Below are positions 1 through 6,291 of a stretch of DNA of 12,469 nt, piece after piece. The DNA comes from JBARRS01 sp049644345. GTDB lineage: Bacteria > Actinomycetota > Thermoleophilia > Gaiellales > Gaiellaceae. The notes below the pieces were generated by a model. It was not told the DNA's origin. It saw only the letters and a program-made list of their open reading frames with translations, and searched no databases. Position numbers and translations under genes: made by a program. Location: the NCBI GenBank assembly GCA_049644345.1, contig JBARRS010000026.1:1-12469 (forward strand). The letters run 5' to 3'. How positions within the stretch are numbered: position 1 is the stretch's first letter; every line of letters starts with the position of its first letter.

Positions 1-1886
1 GTCGTGCCCCATGCCCCGGGGAAGGCGTTGCAGGAGCCGTTCGACAGCGTCGTCTCGTCGCGCTCGTAGACGCGGGTGGAAGTGTCGACTCCCGAGCCCG
101 TGCCGTCGTTGCCGTCGGTGGGCGTCAGGCCGACCGAGGCGCTCGTGTACCAGGGGCCGCCGGACAGCGCCAGCGTCGGCGTCGACGGCGGCGTGTTGTC
201 GTTCGTGATCGTCACCGTCGCTGTGCTGGTGTTGCCGCCGTTGTCCGTGCCGGTGATCGTCTGGGCGCCAGGCGAGCTGGTTGCGCCGGCGCTCCACTGG
301 TAGTTGGTCGAGGTGTAGCTCGGCCCGGTCGTGATCGTGTCGAGGCTGTGCGTGAACGTGCCGACGCTGACGGCCGGGTAGCTGACCTGCTTCGGCCCTG
401 TGCCCGTGTCGGCGATGGCGTCGTTCAGCGTGAAGCTGCCGTTGGCGCCGCCGTTGTAGTAGACGGTGCCCGCGTTCCAGTAGGTGTTGCCGGTCACGCC
501 GGTCAGCGAGGTCGCGTGAGTCGGCCCTGTGGTGTCCGTCGGCAGGGCGATCTGGAACATCGTCGCGGCTGCGTTCTTTGCCGGGCTCGGAACGGTGACG
601 GTCCGGGTGCCGCTCGCGCCCGCGGACGCCTGCGCGATGTCGGAGTTCTCGGTCGTGAGGCCGCCCGAGTTCTGCGTGTTGCCGAGCCGCTCGGTGGTGG
701 TGCCCGGGGTGATGGTGGTCGTCGCGAGGACGGACACGATCGAGAGGTCGAGCGTGTTGTTCACTGCCGTCGTGACGCTCGGGACGGTGATCGTGTTGTT
801 GTTCGCGCCGGTCGCGCGGCTCGAGCTCGCGGTCGCGATCGGGCCGCTGCTCTCGACGTCGCTGTACGCGGTGATCCCGCCGACGGCGACGGCGCTCAGC
901 GGCGTCGTTCCGTCAGCCGCGAAGAAGCTCCACGTGTACGAGGCGGGCTCGCTCGAGGCCGAGGTGACCAGACGCCCCCAGAGGGCTGTGCCGATGCTCG
1001 TCGTCTCGTCTTTCCGCGCCCCGATCGCGGCCCAGCCGCTGGGGGCGTTCACGTTGGGGACGCTGGTTCCGTTCTTCCAGGTGACCTGAGCGACCAGGTA
1101 GTCGCCCGTCGAGACGGCGGGCGCGTTCGGCATGCTGAGGGCGAGCGTCGTCGCGCCGGTGGACGCGTTCGCCGTCCCGCGAGACGTGTGGTAGGTGATC
1201 GGGTCGATCACGTACGGCAGAGGCAGCTTCGAATCGTCGAGGCGGAGCTCGAGCCACCAGCCGCCGTCGCGGCGCCCGAGCGACCAGCGCGCACTGCCAG
1301 GAGTGACGTCGCGGCCGGAGACGTCGAAGATCTTGACCGGCTCCACCGAGAGCGGCATCACGAGGTGGCCCTTGACGAACCCGAGTGCGCCGCTGCTCGT
1401 GATGCGCGGCCGCAGGCCGGGCGCGCTCAGGCGCCAGCGCCAGGTCGTCCTGCCGTGCCGTCGCGTGACAAGGAGCGACTCTTCAGTCTTTCGCCGGTCG
1501 ACCGTGATCGTCTCGAGCCCGAACGGCGTGCGCCGGCTCGCGCCGTGTGCGTACCGGCGCCAGCCGCCACGGCTCTCCGTGGTCAGCGAGAACGAGCCGC
1601 CGCCCTGGGCGACGGTGTAGCCGCGCGGCCCGATTGTGACCTTGGTGCCGCGCGCAGGCTTCCGGACGAGGGGCGCGTCGGTCTGCGGCACGCCGAGCGC
1701 CCTCGTCAGGAAGGCCGGTGTCGCCGTGCTCTGCTTGCCGCCGGGAACGGCGAGCTCGTAAGCGGCAAGGACGAGGACGACGAGAAGGGCCGGTAGTGCG
1801 ATTAGAGGAACGGCGAAGCCGGGCAGCGCAAAACGCCCGGTCCGTGCCGGGCTGGTCTCGCGCCGCAGTTCTGGATAGCTCGCCAT
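1..1886 (-). CDS. Large Ig-like surface protein, membrane-anchored at the N-terminus (partial; C-terminus beyond window start)
   Basis: Reading the minus strand from ATG at 1886 gives an uninterrupted frame to the window edge (628 codons). It begins MASYPELRRETSPARTGRF, then a hydrophobic segment at about residues 22-45 (LPGFAVPLIALPALLVVLVL), so a signal anchor or uncleaved signal is likely. A beta-rich N-terminal region follows, ending near residue 225 in LPLPYVIDPITY, a motif I associate with actinobacterial wall-associated and LamG/Ig-type proteins. The rest is rich in Thr, Ser, Gly and Asn with very few Cys, and holds Ig-like or CBM-like modules such as TVTITNDNTPPSTPTLALSGG near residues 555-570. 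The likely role is an extracellular structural or adhesion protein; no catalytic motif is visible. The start is chosen because it puts the hydrophobic segment at the N-terminus. It is divergent from the mutase gene. The module count and C-terminal anchor cannot be seen. Confidence 0.82.
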   Translation of the reverse strand, partial: MASYPELRRETSPARTGRFALPGFAVPLIALPALLVVLVLAAYELAVPGGKQSTATPAFLTRALGVPQTDAPLVRKPARGTKVTIGPRGYTVAQGGGSFSLTTESRGGWRRYAHGASRRTPFGLETITVDRRKTEESLLVTRRHGRTTWRWRLSAPGLRPRITSSGALGFVKGHLVMPLSVEPVKIFDVSGRDVTPGSARWSLGRRDGGWWLELRLDDSKLPLPYVIDPITYHTSRGTANASTGATTLALSMPNAPAVSTGDYLVAQVTWKNGTSVPNVNAPSGWAAIGARKDETTSIGTALWGRLVTSASSEPASYTWSFFAADGTTPLSAVAVGGITAYSDVESSGPIATASSSRATGANNNTITVPSVTTAVNNTLDLSIVSVLATTTITPGTTTERLGNTQNSGGLTTENSDIAQASAGASGTRTVTVPSPAKNAAATMFQIALPTDTTGPTHATSLTGVTGNTYWNAGTVYYNGGANGSFTLNDAIADTGTGPKQVSYPAVSVGTFTHSLDTITTGPSYTSTNYQWSAGATSSPGAQTITGTDNGGNTSTATVTITNDNTPPSTPTLALSGGPWYTSASVGLTPTDGNDGTGSGVDTSTRVYERDETTLSNGSCNAFPGAWGT

Positions 1887-1894
1887 GTTCCGTG

Positions 1895-1914
1895 CCCTTC
1901 ACGCGCGTGAAGGG
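1895..1914. repeat. Perfect 20-bp palindrome in the leader of the surface-protein gene
   Basis: CCCTTCACGC followed directly by GCGTGAAGGG is a perfect inverted repeat with no spacer. It lies 8 bases upstream of the minus-strand ATG at 1886. As DNA it could be an operator for a dimeric regulator. As RNA it would fold into an 8-bp stem with a GCGC loop, and the only purine-rich Shine-Dalgarno-like stretch (GAAGGG) sits in its 3' arm, so folding would hide the ribosome site. A lone half-site TTCACGC recurs at 1959-1965. The palindrome is read directly; the regulatory role is inference. Confidence 0.6.
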
Positions 1915-1943
1915 ACTCACGGAGGAAATCGACGCGGAGGCGG

Positions 1944-1971
1944 CAGTTAGTGAGGAATTTCACGCTCGCAA
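1944..1971 (-). promoter_or_regulatory. Candidate promoter of the surface-protein gene
   Basis: On the minus strand TTGCGA (1971-1966) and TAACTG (1949-1944) are separated by 16 bases. This is a plausible but imperfect -35/-10 pair that would start transcription near 1937 and give a leader of about 50 bases carrying the 20-bp palindrome. A TTCACGC half-site lies in the spacer. The assignment is by eye and tentative. Confidence 0.3.
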
Positions 1972-2055
1972 ACCGCCATTCGGCCCCAAAAATCCCCCGG
2001 AAGGGTGAGGGAGTTTGTGACCTACCGCTCCCCGACTGGGGTTCAGGGGCTGACC

Positions 2056-2061
2056 TAGAAT
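2056..2061 (+). promoter_or_regulatory. -10 box of the mutase large-subunit gene (leaderless)
   Basis: TAGAAT ends 7 bases before the GTG start at 2069, so transcription would begin at or next to the start codon. No Shine-Dalgarno sequence fits in the gap. The -35 region about 17 bases upstream (CGACTG, 2033-2038) is weak. The same arrangement recurs before the genes at 3771, 4387, 5896 and 7092. Confidence 0.5.
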
Positions 2062-2068
2062 CTTTCTC

Positions 2069-3739
2069 GTGGCGACGACCGAGGACCGCCCCGATGTGGT
2101 GAACGGCACCGACGAGTGGCGCCGCGAGCTCTACGGGGCATCGCCGGAACGCCAGGGCGAGCTCTTCTCGACCATCTCGGGGCTCGAGAACGACCCGCTC
2201 TACACCCCGGAAACGGTGGAGGTCCGGTACGACCGCGATCTCGGCTACCCGGGCACGTACCCGTTCACCCGCGGCGTCTACCCGTCGATGTACCGCGGCC
2301 GCCTTTGGACGATGCGCCAGTTCGCCGGGTTCGGCACCGCGGAGGAGACGAACGAGCGCTTTCGCTACCTGCTCGAGCACGGGCAGACCGGCATCTCCGC
2401 CGCGTTCGACATGCCGACCCTGATGGGCTACGACTCGGACCACGCGCGTTCGCTCGGGGAGGTCGGGCGCGAGGGCGTCGCAATCGACTCGCTCGCGGAC
2501 ATGGAGACGCTCTTCGACGGGATCCCCTTGGGCGAGGTCTCGACCTCGATGACCATCAACGCGCCGGCGGCGATGCTGCTCGCCTTCTACGTCTGCGTCG
2601 GCGAGCAGCAGGGCGTCGCACGGGAACAGCTGCGCGGGACGATCCAGACGGACATCCTCAAGGAGTACATCGCGCAGAAGGAGTGGATCTTCCCGCCCGA
2701 GCCGTCGATGCGGCTCGTGACGGACATGGTCGAGTACTGCGCGCGAGAGCTGCCGCGCTGGCATCCGATCTCGATCTCCGGCTACCACATCCGCGAGGCG
2801 GGGTCGAACGCAGTGCAGGAGCTCGCCTTCACGCTCGCCGACGGGTTTGCCTACGTCGACGCCGCCGTCGCGCGAGGCCTGGACGTCGACGACTTCGCAC
2901 CGCGCCTGAGCTTCTTCTTCAACGCGCACATCGACTTCTTCGAGGAGATCGCGAAGTACCGGGCGGCACGACGGATCTGGGCCCGGGAGCTGCGCGAGCG
3001 CTACGGGGCGAAGAACCCGCGCTCCTGGCTGATGCGCTTCCACACCCAGACGGCCGGCGTCTCGCTGACGGCGCAGCAGCCCGAGGTGAACATCGTGCGC
3101 ACAGCGCTCGAGGCGCTCGCCGCGGTGCTCGGCGGTACGCAGTCGTTACATACGAACTCGTTCGACGAGGCGCTGGCTCTGCCGACAGAGGACGCCGTTC
3201 GGCTCGCCCTCCGCACTCAGCAGGTGATCGCTCACGAGACGGGGGTCGTCAACACGATCGACCCCCTCGGAGGCTCGTACTACCTCGAAGACCTGACCAA
3301 CCGGCTCGAGACGGAGGCATACGACTACTTCGAGCGGATCGAGAAGCTAGGCGGCGTCGTCGCCGCGATCAAGGACAACTTCTTCCAGCGCGAGATCGCC
3401 GATGCCTCGTTCCGCTACCAGCACGAGCTCGAGCAGAGGCAGCGGATCGTCGTCGGCGTCAACCGGTACGAGTTCGACGAAGAGAGCCCGGTCGACATCC
3501 TCCGGATCGACCCCGCGCTCGAGGGCAAGCAGATCGGGCGTGTCGAGGCGCTGCGCGAGCAGCGGGACTCCTCCGTCGTCGAGGCTTCGCTCGCTCGCCT
3601 GAGGGAAGCGGCGGCCGACGAGAGCGAGAACCTGATGCCGCTGCTGGTCGACAGCTCGCGTGCCTACGCTACGCTCGGCGAGATGTGCGACGCGCTCCGC
3701 GAAGTGTGGGGGGTCTGGACTGAGACACCCGTCTTCTAA
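2069..3739 (+). CDS. icmA: Acyl-CoA mutase large subunit, isobutyryl-CoA mutase type (methylmalonyl-CoA mutase family)
   Basis: This 556-residue protein is the catalytic (beta/alpha)8-barrel subunit of an adenosylcobalamin-dependent carbon-skeleton mutase. It lacks the C-terminal B12 domain of one-chain mutases; that part is encoded separately at 5896-6291. Family motifs are clear: LWTMRQFAGFGTAEETN (79-95), FDMPTLMGYDSD (113-124), GTIQTDILKEY (190-200), PPEPSMR (209-215) and ISISGYHIREAG (from 234). Aligned without gaps to P. shermanii methylmalonyl-CoA mutase (offset 4), Tyr89 is Phe85, Arg207 is Gln203, Ala116 is Ala112 and His244 is His240. The Phe/Gln pair is that of isobutyryl-CoA mutase; Ala112 argues against 2-hydroxyisobutyryl-CoA mutase, which has Asp there. 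Predicted reaction: isobutyryl-CoA to and from butyryl-CoA. Length is close to known IcmA (about 566). The GTG start fits a leaderless promoter. Mutase family membership is near certain; substrate is inferred from residues recalled from the literature. Confidence 0.85.
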   Translation: MATTEDRPDVVNGTDEWRRELYGASPERQGELFSTISGLENDPLYTPETVEVRYDRDLGYPGTYPFTRGVYPSMYRGRLWTMRQFAGFGTAEETNERFRYLLEHGQTGISAAFDMPTLMGYDSDHARSLGEVGREGVAIDSLADMETLFDGIPLGEVSTSMTINAPAAMLLAFYVCVGEQQGVAREQLRGTIQTDILKEYIAQKEWIFPPEPSMRLVTDMVEYCARELPRWHPISISGYHIREAGSNAVQELAFTLADGFAYVDAAVARGLDVDDFAPRLSFFFNAHIDFFEEIAKYRAARRIWARELRERYGAKNPRSWLMRFHTQTAGVSLTAQQPEVNIVRTALEALAAVLGGTQSLHTNSFDEALALPTEDAVRLALRTQQVIAHETGVVNTIDPLGGSYYLEDLTNRLETEAYDYFERIEKLGGVVAAIKDNFFQREIADASFRYQHELEQRQRIVVGVNRYEFDEESPVDILRIDPALEGKQIGRVEALREQRDSSVVEASLARLREAAADESENLMPLLVDSSRAYATLGEMCDALREVWGVWTETPVF

Positions 3740-3759
3740 CCGAACGGCCACGCGCTCGT

Positions 3760-3765
3760 CTAATT
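3760..3765 (+). promoter_or_regulatory. Candidate -10 box of the first paralogous membrane protein
   Basis: CTAATT (or TAATTC one base on) lies 4-5 bases before the ATG at 3771, in the 31-base gap after the mutase stop codon. It matches the leaderless pattern seen at neighbouring genes but is weaker, and the gap is a little short. Read-through from the mutase promoter is the alternative. Confidence 0.3.
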
Positions 3766-3770
3766 CGGGG

Positions 3771-4343
3771 ATGAGTGCCCTGCAGGGAGTTCTCTCCTCG
3801 CCGAAGTTCAACCGCTGGTTGCTGTGGGTCGCCGCCGGGGTCTTGGCGGTCGGCGTGGTGGCGTTCCTCATCGCATATTTCCGCAACACGGCTCCTTCGA
3901 CGGCGACGCCGATCTCGAAACAGCCCGCTCAGATCGCTACGCTCGGGAAGCGCGTCCCGCTCTCGGCCCCTGCCCGCACCGTCGCCTTCGAGTTCATCCG
4001 CAAGGCGGTCGCCGGGAACGACGCCGTCGCTGCATATCGACTCAGCGGGCCCGACATCCGAGGCGGCGAGACCCTGGCGCAGTGGAAGCGCGACTGGGCG
4101 AACCCGAACCAAGGCGTGCCGATCGTGCCCTACCCCGCAGACATCCGCGCCGGGATGAAGATCGACTACTCGCGCCAGACAGAGGTGCAACTCAAATTCT
4201 TCCTCTCTCCGAGAGCGGGCGCCCACCAGAATCCGCAGACGTTCATCATGGTCCTCGATCGCCTCGGCACCGGCAGGAACGCCCACTGGGTCGTCAACAG
4301 CTGGCAGCCGTACGCGCCGCCGACGATTCCGTCGGCGCAGTAG
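3771..4343 (+). CDS. Single-pass membrane protein of unknown function, paralog of the next gene
   Basis: This 190-residue protein is not recognised as a named family. One hydrophobic segment at about residues 17-36 (LLWVAAGVLAVGVVAFLIAY) is followed by FRNTAP and a soluble domain, probably outside the membrane. The domain has a helix-like stretch (AFEFIRKAVAGNDAVAAY, 72-89) and then SGPDIRGGETLAQWKRDW (92-109) and GVPIVPY (115-121), and ends near VNSWQPYAPP. The next protein has the same motif at exactly the same residue numbers, so the two are tandem duplicates. The layout (AV.gnD..AY, then a Trp-rich stretch and beta strands) loosely resembles NTF2-like periplasmic domains; that is a guess. 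The frame is open upstream, but ATG at 3771 places the membrane segment near the N-terminus as in the paralog. It lies 31 bases after the mutase gene on the same strand. Confidence 0.75.
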   Translation: MSALQGVLSSPKFNRWLLWVAAGVLAVGVVAFLIAYFRNTAPSTATPISKQPAQIATLGKRVPLSAPARTVAFEFIRKAVAGNDAVAAYRLSGPDIRGGETLAQWKRDWANPNQGVPIVPYPADIRAGMKIDYSRQTEVQLKFFLSPRAGAHQNPQTFIMVLDRLGTGRNAHWVVNSWQPYAPPTIPSAQ

Positions 4344-4374
4344 CGGCGGCGCTCCATCGCAGGCGCCTGTTACC

Positions 4375-4380
4375 TAAGCT
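4375..4380 (+). promoter_or_regulatory. -10 box of the second paralogous membrane protein (leaderless)
   Basis: TAAGCT ends 6 bases before the GTG start at 4387, inside the 43-base gap between the paralogs. Transcription would start at or one base from the start codon; no Shine-Dalgarno sequence is present. No convincing -35 element is seen. Confidence 0.45.
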
Positions 4381-4386
4381 ACGTCC

Positions 4387-5142
4387 GTGAGTAGGCTGCT
4401 GGCGTCACCGCGCCGCAGGCGCAGGATTCTCCGGCTCGGGACCGCGCTTGCCGTTGCCGGTGCGATCGGCTTGGCGGTCGTCTTCGTACGGAACACCGCG
4501 CCGCCGACGGCGAAGCCGACGGCGGGGACGCCGCGCATCGAGCTGCCCGCCAAGCAAATTCCGGTCACGCGATCGAAGCTACGCAGCGCCCTGTCGACCG
4601 CCGCGTCGTTCCTCATCGCCGGCGTCGAGCGCAAGGATCCGGTGCTCGCGTACAAGATGAGCGGGCCGCAGATTCGCGAAGGCGAGTCGCTCGCGCAGTG
4701 GGAGCACGACTGGAACGATCCGAACACGGGCGTTCCGATCACGCCGTACCACTTCACGCAGGCGCGTTGGCGGCGCGACTACTCGTATGCGAACACGATC
4801 GGGCTCCAGGTGGCGCTCTTTCCGGCGAAGACGGAGCACCAGCGCCCGACGGTCTTCATGATCGAGCTGACGAGAAAGCTCGCCCGGGGTCACGCGCGCT
4901 GGCTGGTCGACTCGTTCGTGCCGGCTCCCACCTCGACCTCGTCGACGGGGCCGAACACGTCCGTGTTCGCTCCAGCTCCGCCCGACGAGAAGAGCCCTCT
5001 GGGCGCCGTCTGGTTGCTGGCGCCGCTTTCGCTCCTGTCGCTGATCGTGCTGATCCCGCTGGGACTGGGTATCCGCGGGTGGTACCGCGGCAGACGCGCG
5101 ATGCGCAGGTATGATACGTCGCCGTTCCGGCCGCTCAGGTAG
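4387..5142 (+). CDS. Two-pass membrane protein of unknown function, paralog of the preceding gene
   Basis: This 251-residue protein has an Arg-rich N-terminus (SPRRRRRILRLG), a membrane segment at about residues 14-34, then VRNTAPPTAKP and the same central domain as its neighbour: SGPQIREGESLAQWEHDW (92-109) and GVPITPY (115-121), ending near LVDSFVPAPT. Unlike the paralog it continues through a Ser/Thr/Pro linker into a second membrane segment at about residues 206-228 (VWLLAPLSLLSLIVLIPLGL) and a basic tail (RGRRAMRRY). The positive charges at both ends suggest both termini are cytoplasmic with the domain outside. Function is unknown. It converges on the MBL gene with 15 bases between stop codons. 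Confidence 0.77.
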   Translation: MSRLLASPRRRRRILRLGTALAVAGAIGLAVVFVRNTAPPTAKPTAGTPRIELPAKQIPVTRSKLRSALSTAASFLIAGVERKDPVLAYKMSGPQIREGESLAQWEHDWNDPNTGVPITPYHFTQARWRRDYSYANTIGLQVALFPAKTEHQRPTVFMIELTRKLARGHARWLVDSFVPAPTSTSSTGPNTSVFAPAPPDEKSPLGAVWLLAPLSLLSLIVLIPLGLGIRGWYRGRRAMRRYDTSPFRPLR

Positions 5143-5157
5143 CGCGCGGAAGTCCTC

Positions 5158-5883
5158 CTACAGGACGATCTCCATCCCGTCGTGCGCCTGCTCGAGCGCG
5201 GGGTCGAGCGGACGCTCGACCGGACGGTGCGTGAGGAGCAGGCGCTTCGCACCCGACTCCTCGAATGCCTTGACCGCCTCGTCCGCGGCAAGGTGACCAC
5301 GGATCCCGCCCTCGGGGTTCGGCTGCAACAACGTCGCCTCGCAGACGAAGAGATCGGCGTCGCGTGCGAGCTCGGGCAGAGCGTCGCTCGGGCCGGAGTC
5401 GCCCGAGTAAGCGATCGTCCTGCCGTCCGCAGAGGCACGGAACCCGTAAGCGAGCAAGTCGTAGTGCAGGACCCGGTGCGGCTCGACCCGGAAGCCCGCT
5501 GCTTCGAAGCCCTCCTCGCCGTACTCGCTCAAATCGAAGGCATTGGCGAACATGTCCGGCCTGCCGATCCGCGCTGCGATCTGCGTGAGCATCTCGATTC
5601 CGTCCGGCGGGACCCAGAGCTTCGCCTTCGTCGCCCCGTTGCCCGGTCCGAGCGTCTGGCCCCAGACCCACGGGACGAGATCACCCCAGTGATCGAGGTG
5701 CCAGTGCGTGACCGCGATCGCATCGACCTCGGGCCACTCCCAGCGCTCGCGCAGCCGGGCGAGGACGCCCGGCCCGCAGTCGAGCAGCAGCCGCTGGGAG
5801 TTCTCGAGCAGGTAGCCCGACTGGGCGCCGCCCGGGTTGGGCCACGCGGGCGAGCATCCGACGACCGTGAAATTCACCTTCAT
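5158..5883 (-). CDS. MBL-fold metal-dependent hydrolase
   Basis: This 241-residue metallo-beta-lactamase-fold protein has the di-metal signature TxHxHxDH at His60, His62, Asp64 and His65 (THWHLDHWGD). A bridging Asp is likely in YSGDSG, and a late His in RGHLAADEAV or LLLTHRP. The opening MKVNFTVVGCSPAWPNPGGAQSG and the SGYL..LLLDCGPG pattern are typical of small RNase Z/YhfI-like cytoplasmic MBL proteins; the substrate cannot be told. No signal peptide or membrane segment is visible. The ATG at 5883 is chosen because it starts exactly at the first beta strand; longer reading upstream would run into the mutase small subunit. It is divergent from the small-subunit gene with only 12 bases between start codons, and convergent with the preceding gene. 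Confidence 0.85.
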   Translation of the reverse strand: MKVNFTVVGCSPAWPNPGGAQSGYLLENSQRLLLDCGPGVLARLRERWEWPEVDAIAVTHWHLDHWGDLVPWVWGQTLGPGNGATKAKLWVPPDGIEMLTQIAARIGRPDMFANAFDLSEYGEEGFEAAGFRVEPHRVLHYDLLAYGFRASADGRTIAYSGDSGPSDALPELARDADLFVCEATLLQPNPEGGIRGHLAADEAVKAFEESGAKRLLLTHRPVERPLDPALEQAHDGMEIVL

Positions 5884-5888
5884 ATACT
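5883..5888 (+). promoter_or_regulatory. -10 box of the mutase small-subunit gene, overlapping the MBL start codon
   Basis: TATACT is one mismatch from the TATAAT consensus and ends 7 bases before the ATG at 5896, so the transcript would be leaderless or nearly so. Its first base is also the first base of the MBL start codon on the other strand. The -35 region (near 5860-5865, GACGAC) is poor. Confidence 0.5.
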
Positions 5889-5892
5889 TGCC

Positions 5893-5898
5893 AGCATG
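5893..5898 (-). promoter_or_regulatory. Possible -10 box of the MBL gene, overlapping the small-subunit start codon
   Basis: On the minus strand CATGCT ends 9 bases before the MBL ATG. It differs from TANNNT only in its first base. The three bases of the small-subunit start codon lie inside it. It is weak and offered only because any MBL promoter must lie within the small-subunit coding start. Confidence 0.2.
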
Positions 5899-6291
5899 GC
5901 GGGGAAGATCCGCGTCGTGATCGCCAAGCCTGGGCTCGACGGTCACGATCGCGGAGCCAAGATCATTGCACGCGCGCTTCGTGACGCCGGGATGGAGGTG
6001 ATCTACACCGGCCTCCATCAGACACCGGAGCAGATCGTCGAGACGGCGATCCAGGAGGATGCGGACGCGGTCGGCATCTCGATCCTCTCCGGCGCGCACA
6101 TGACGCTCGTGCCGCGAATCCTCCAGGGGCTGAAAGAGAACGAGGCGGAGGACGTGCTCGTCATCGTGGGGGGCACGATTCCGAACGAGGACGCGGAGGA
6201 GCTCAAGCGGCAGGGCGTCGCCGCAGTGTTCACTCCAGGCGTGCCGACCGGCGAGATCGTGGAGTTCCTGAAGGAGAAGGTGCCGGCCTGA
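5896..6291 (+). CDS. icmB: Acyl-CoA mutase small, B12-binding subunit (isobutyryl-CoA mutase type)
   Basis: This 131-residue protein is the Rossmann-like cobalamin-binding subunit that completes the mutase at 2069. It carries the full base-off/His-on signature: DxHxxG at Asp15, His17 and Gly20 (KPGLDGHDRG), with His17 the lower cobalt ligand; SxL at Ser62-Leu64 (GISILSGAH); and GG at 92-93 (IVGGTIPNED). Length matches known stand-alone small subunits such as IcmB (about 136). The start is supported by the near-consensus -10 box just upstream. The stop codon lies inside the apparent CTG start of the hydratase (CTGA), so the two are probably translated from one message. B12 binding is near certain; pairing with the 2069 product is inferred, since no other mutase subunit is in view. 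Confidence 0.9.
   Translation: MAGKIRVVIAKPGLDGHDRGAKIIARALRDAGMEVIYTGLHQTPEQIVETAIQEDADAVGISILSGAHMTLVPRILQGLKENEAEDVLVIVGGTIPNEDAEELKRQGVAAVFTPGVPTGEIVEFLKEKVPA
6271..6280 (+). promoter_or_regulatory. Shine-Dalgarno region supporting the CTG start at 6288
   Basis: AAGGAGAAGG contains AAGGAG 11 bases and GAAGG 7 bases upstream of CTG at 6288. It is among the strongest ribosome-binding sequences in the window and lies within the end of the B12-subunit gene, as expected for a coupled downstream cistron. Confidence 0.5.

Noticed and set aside
348..1796. Long plus-strand open frame of 482 codons
   Set aside because: It is antisense to the surface-protein gene, and its product is Arg/Ala-rich low-complexity sequence with no motif. 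The minus strand gives a coherent membrane-anchored Ig-like protein.
2069..2683. 2-Hydroxyisobutyryl-CoA mutase as the identity of the split mutase
   Set aside because: That enzyme class has Ile and Asp at the positions that are Phe85 and Ala112 here, so it was set aside in favour of the isobutyryl-CoA type.
1802..3043. Minus-strand open frame of 413 codons
   Set aside because: It lies antisense to the mutase large subunit and crosses the divergent promoter region. The product is Arg-rich without family motifs, an expected shadow of high-GC codon use.
5182..6291. Extended plus-strand frame of 369 codons leading into the B12 subunit
   Set aside because: The first 238 codons are antisense to the MBL gene and Arg-rich. 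Only the part from ATG 5896 matches the family, which has a standard length of about 131-136 residues.
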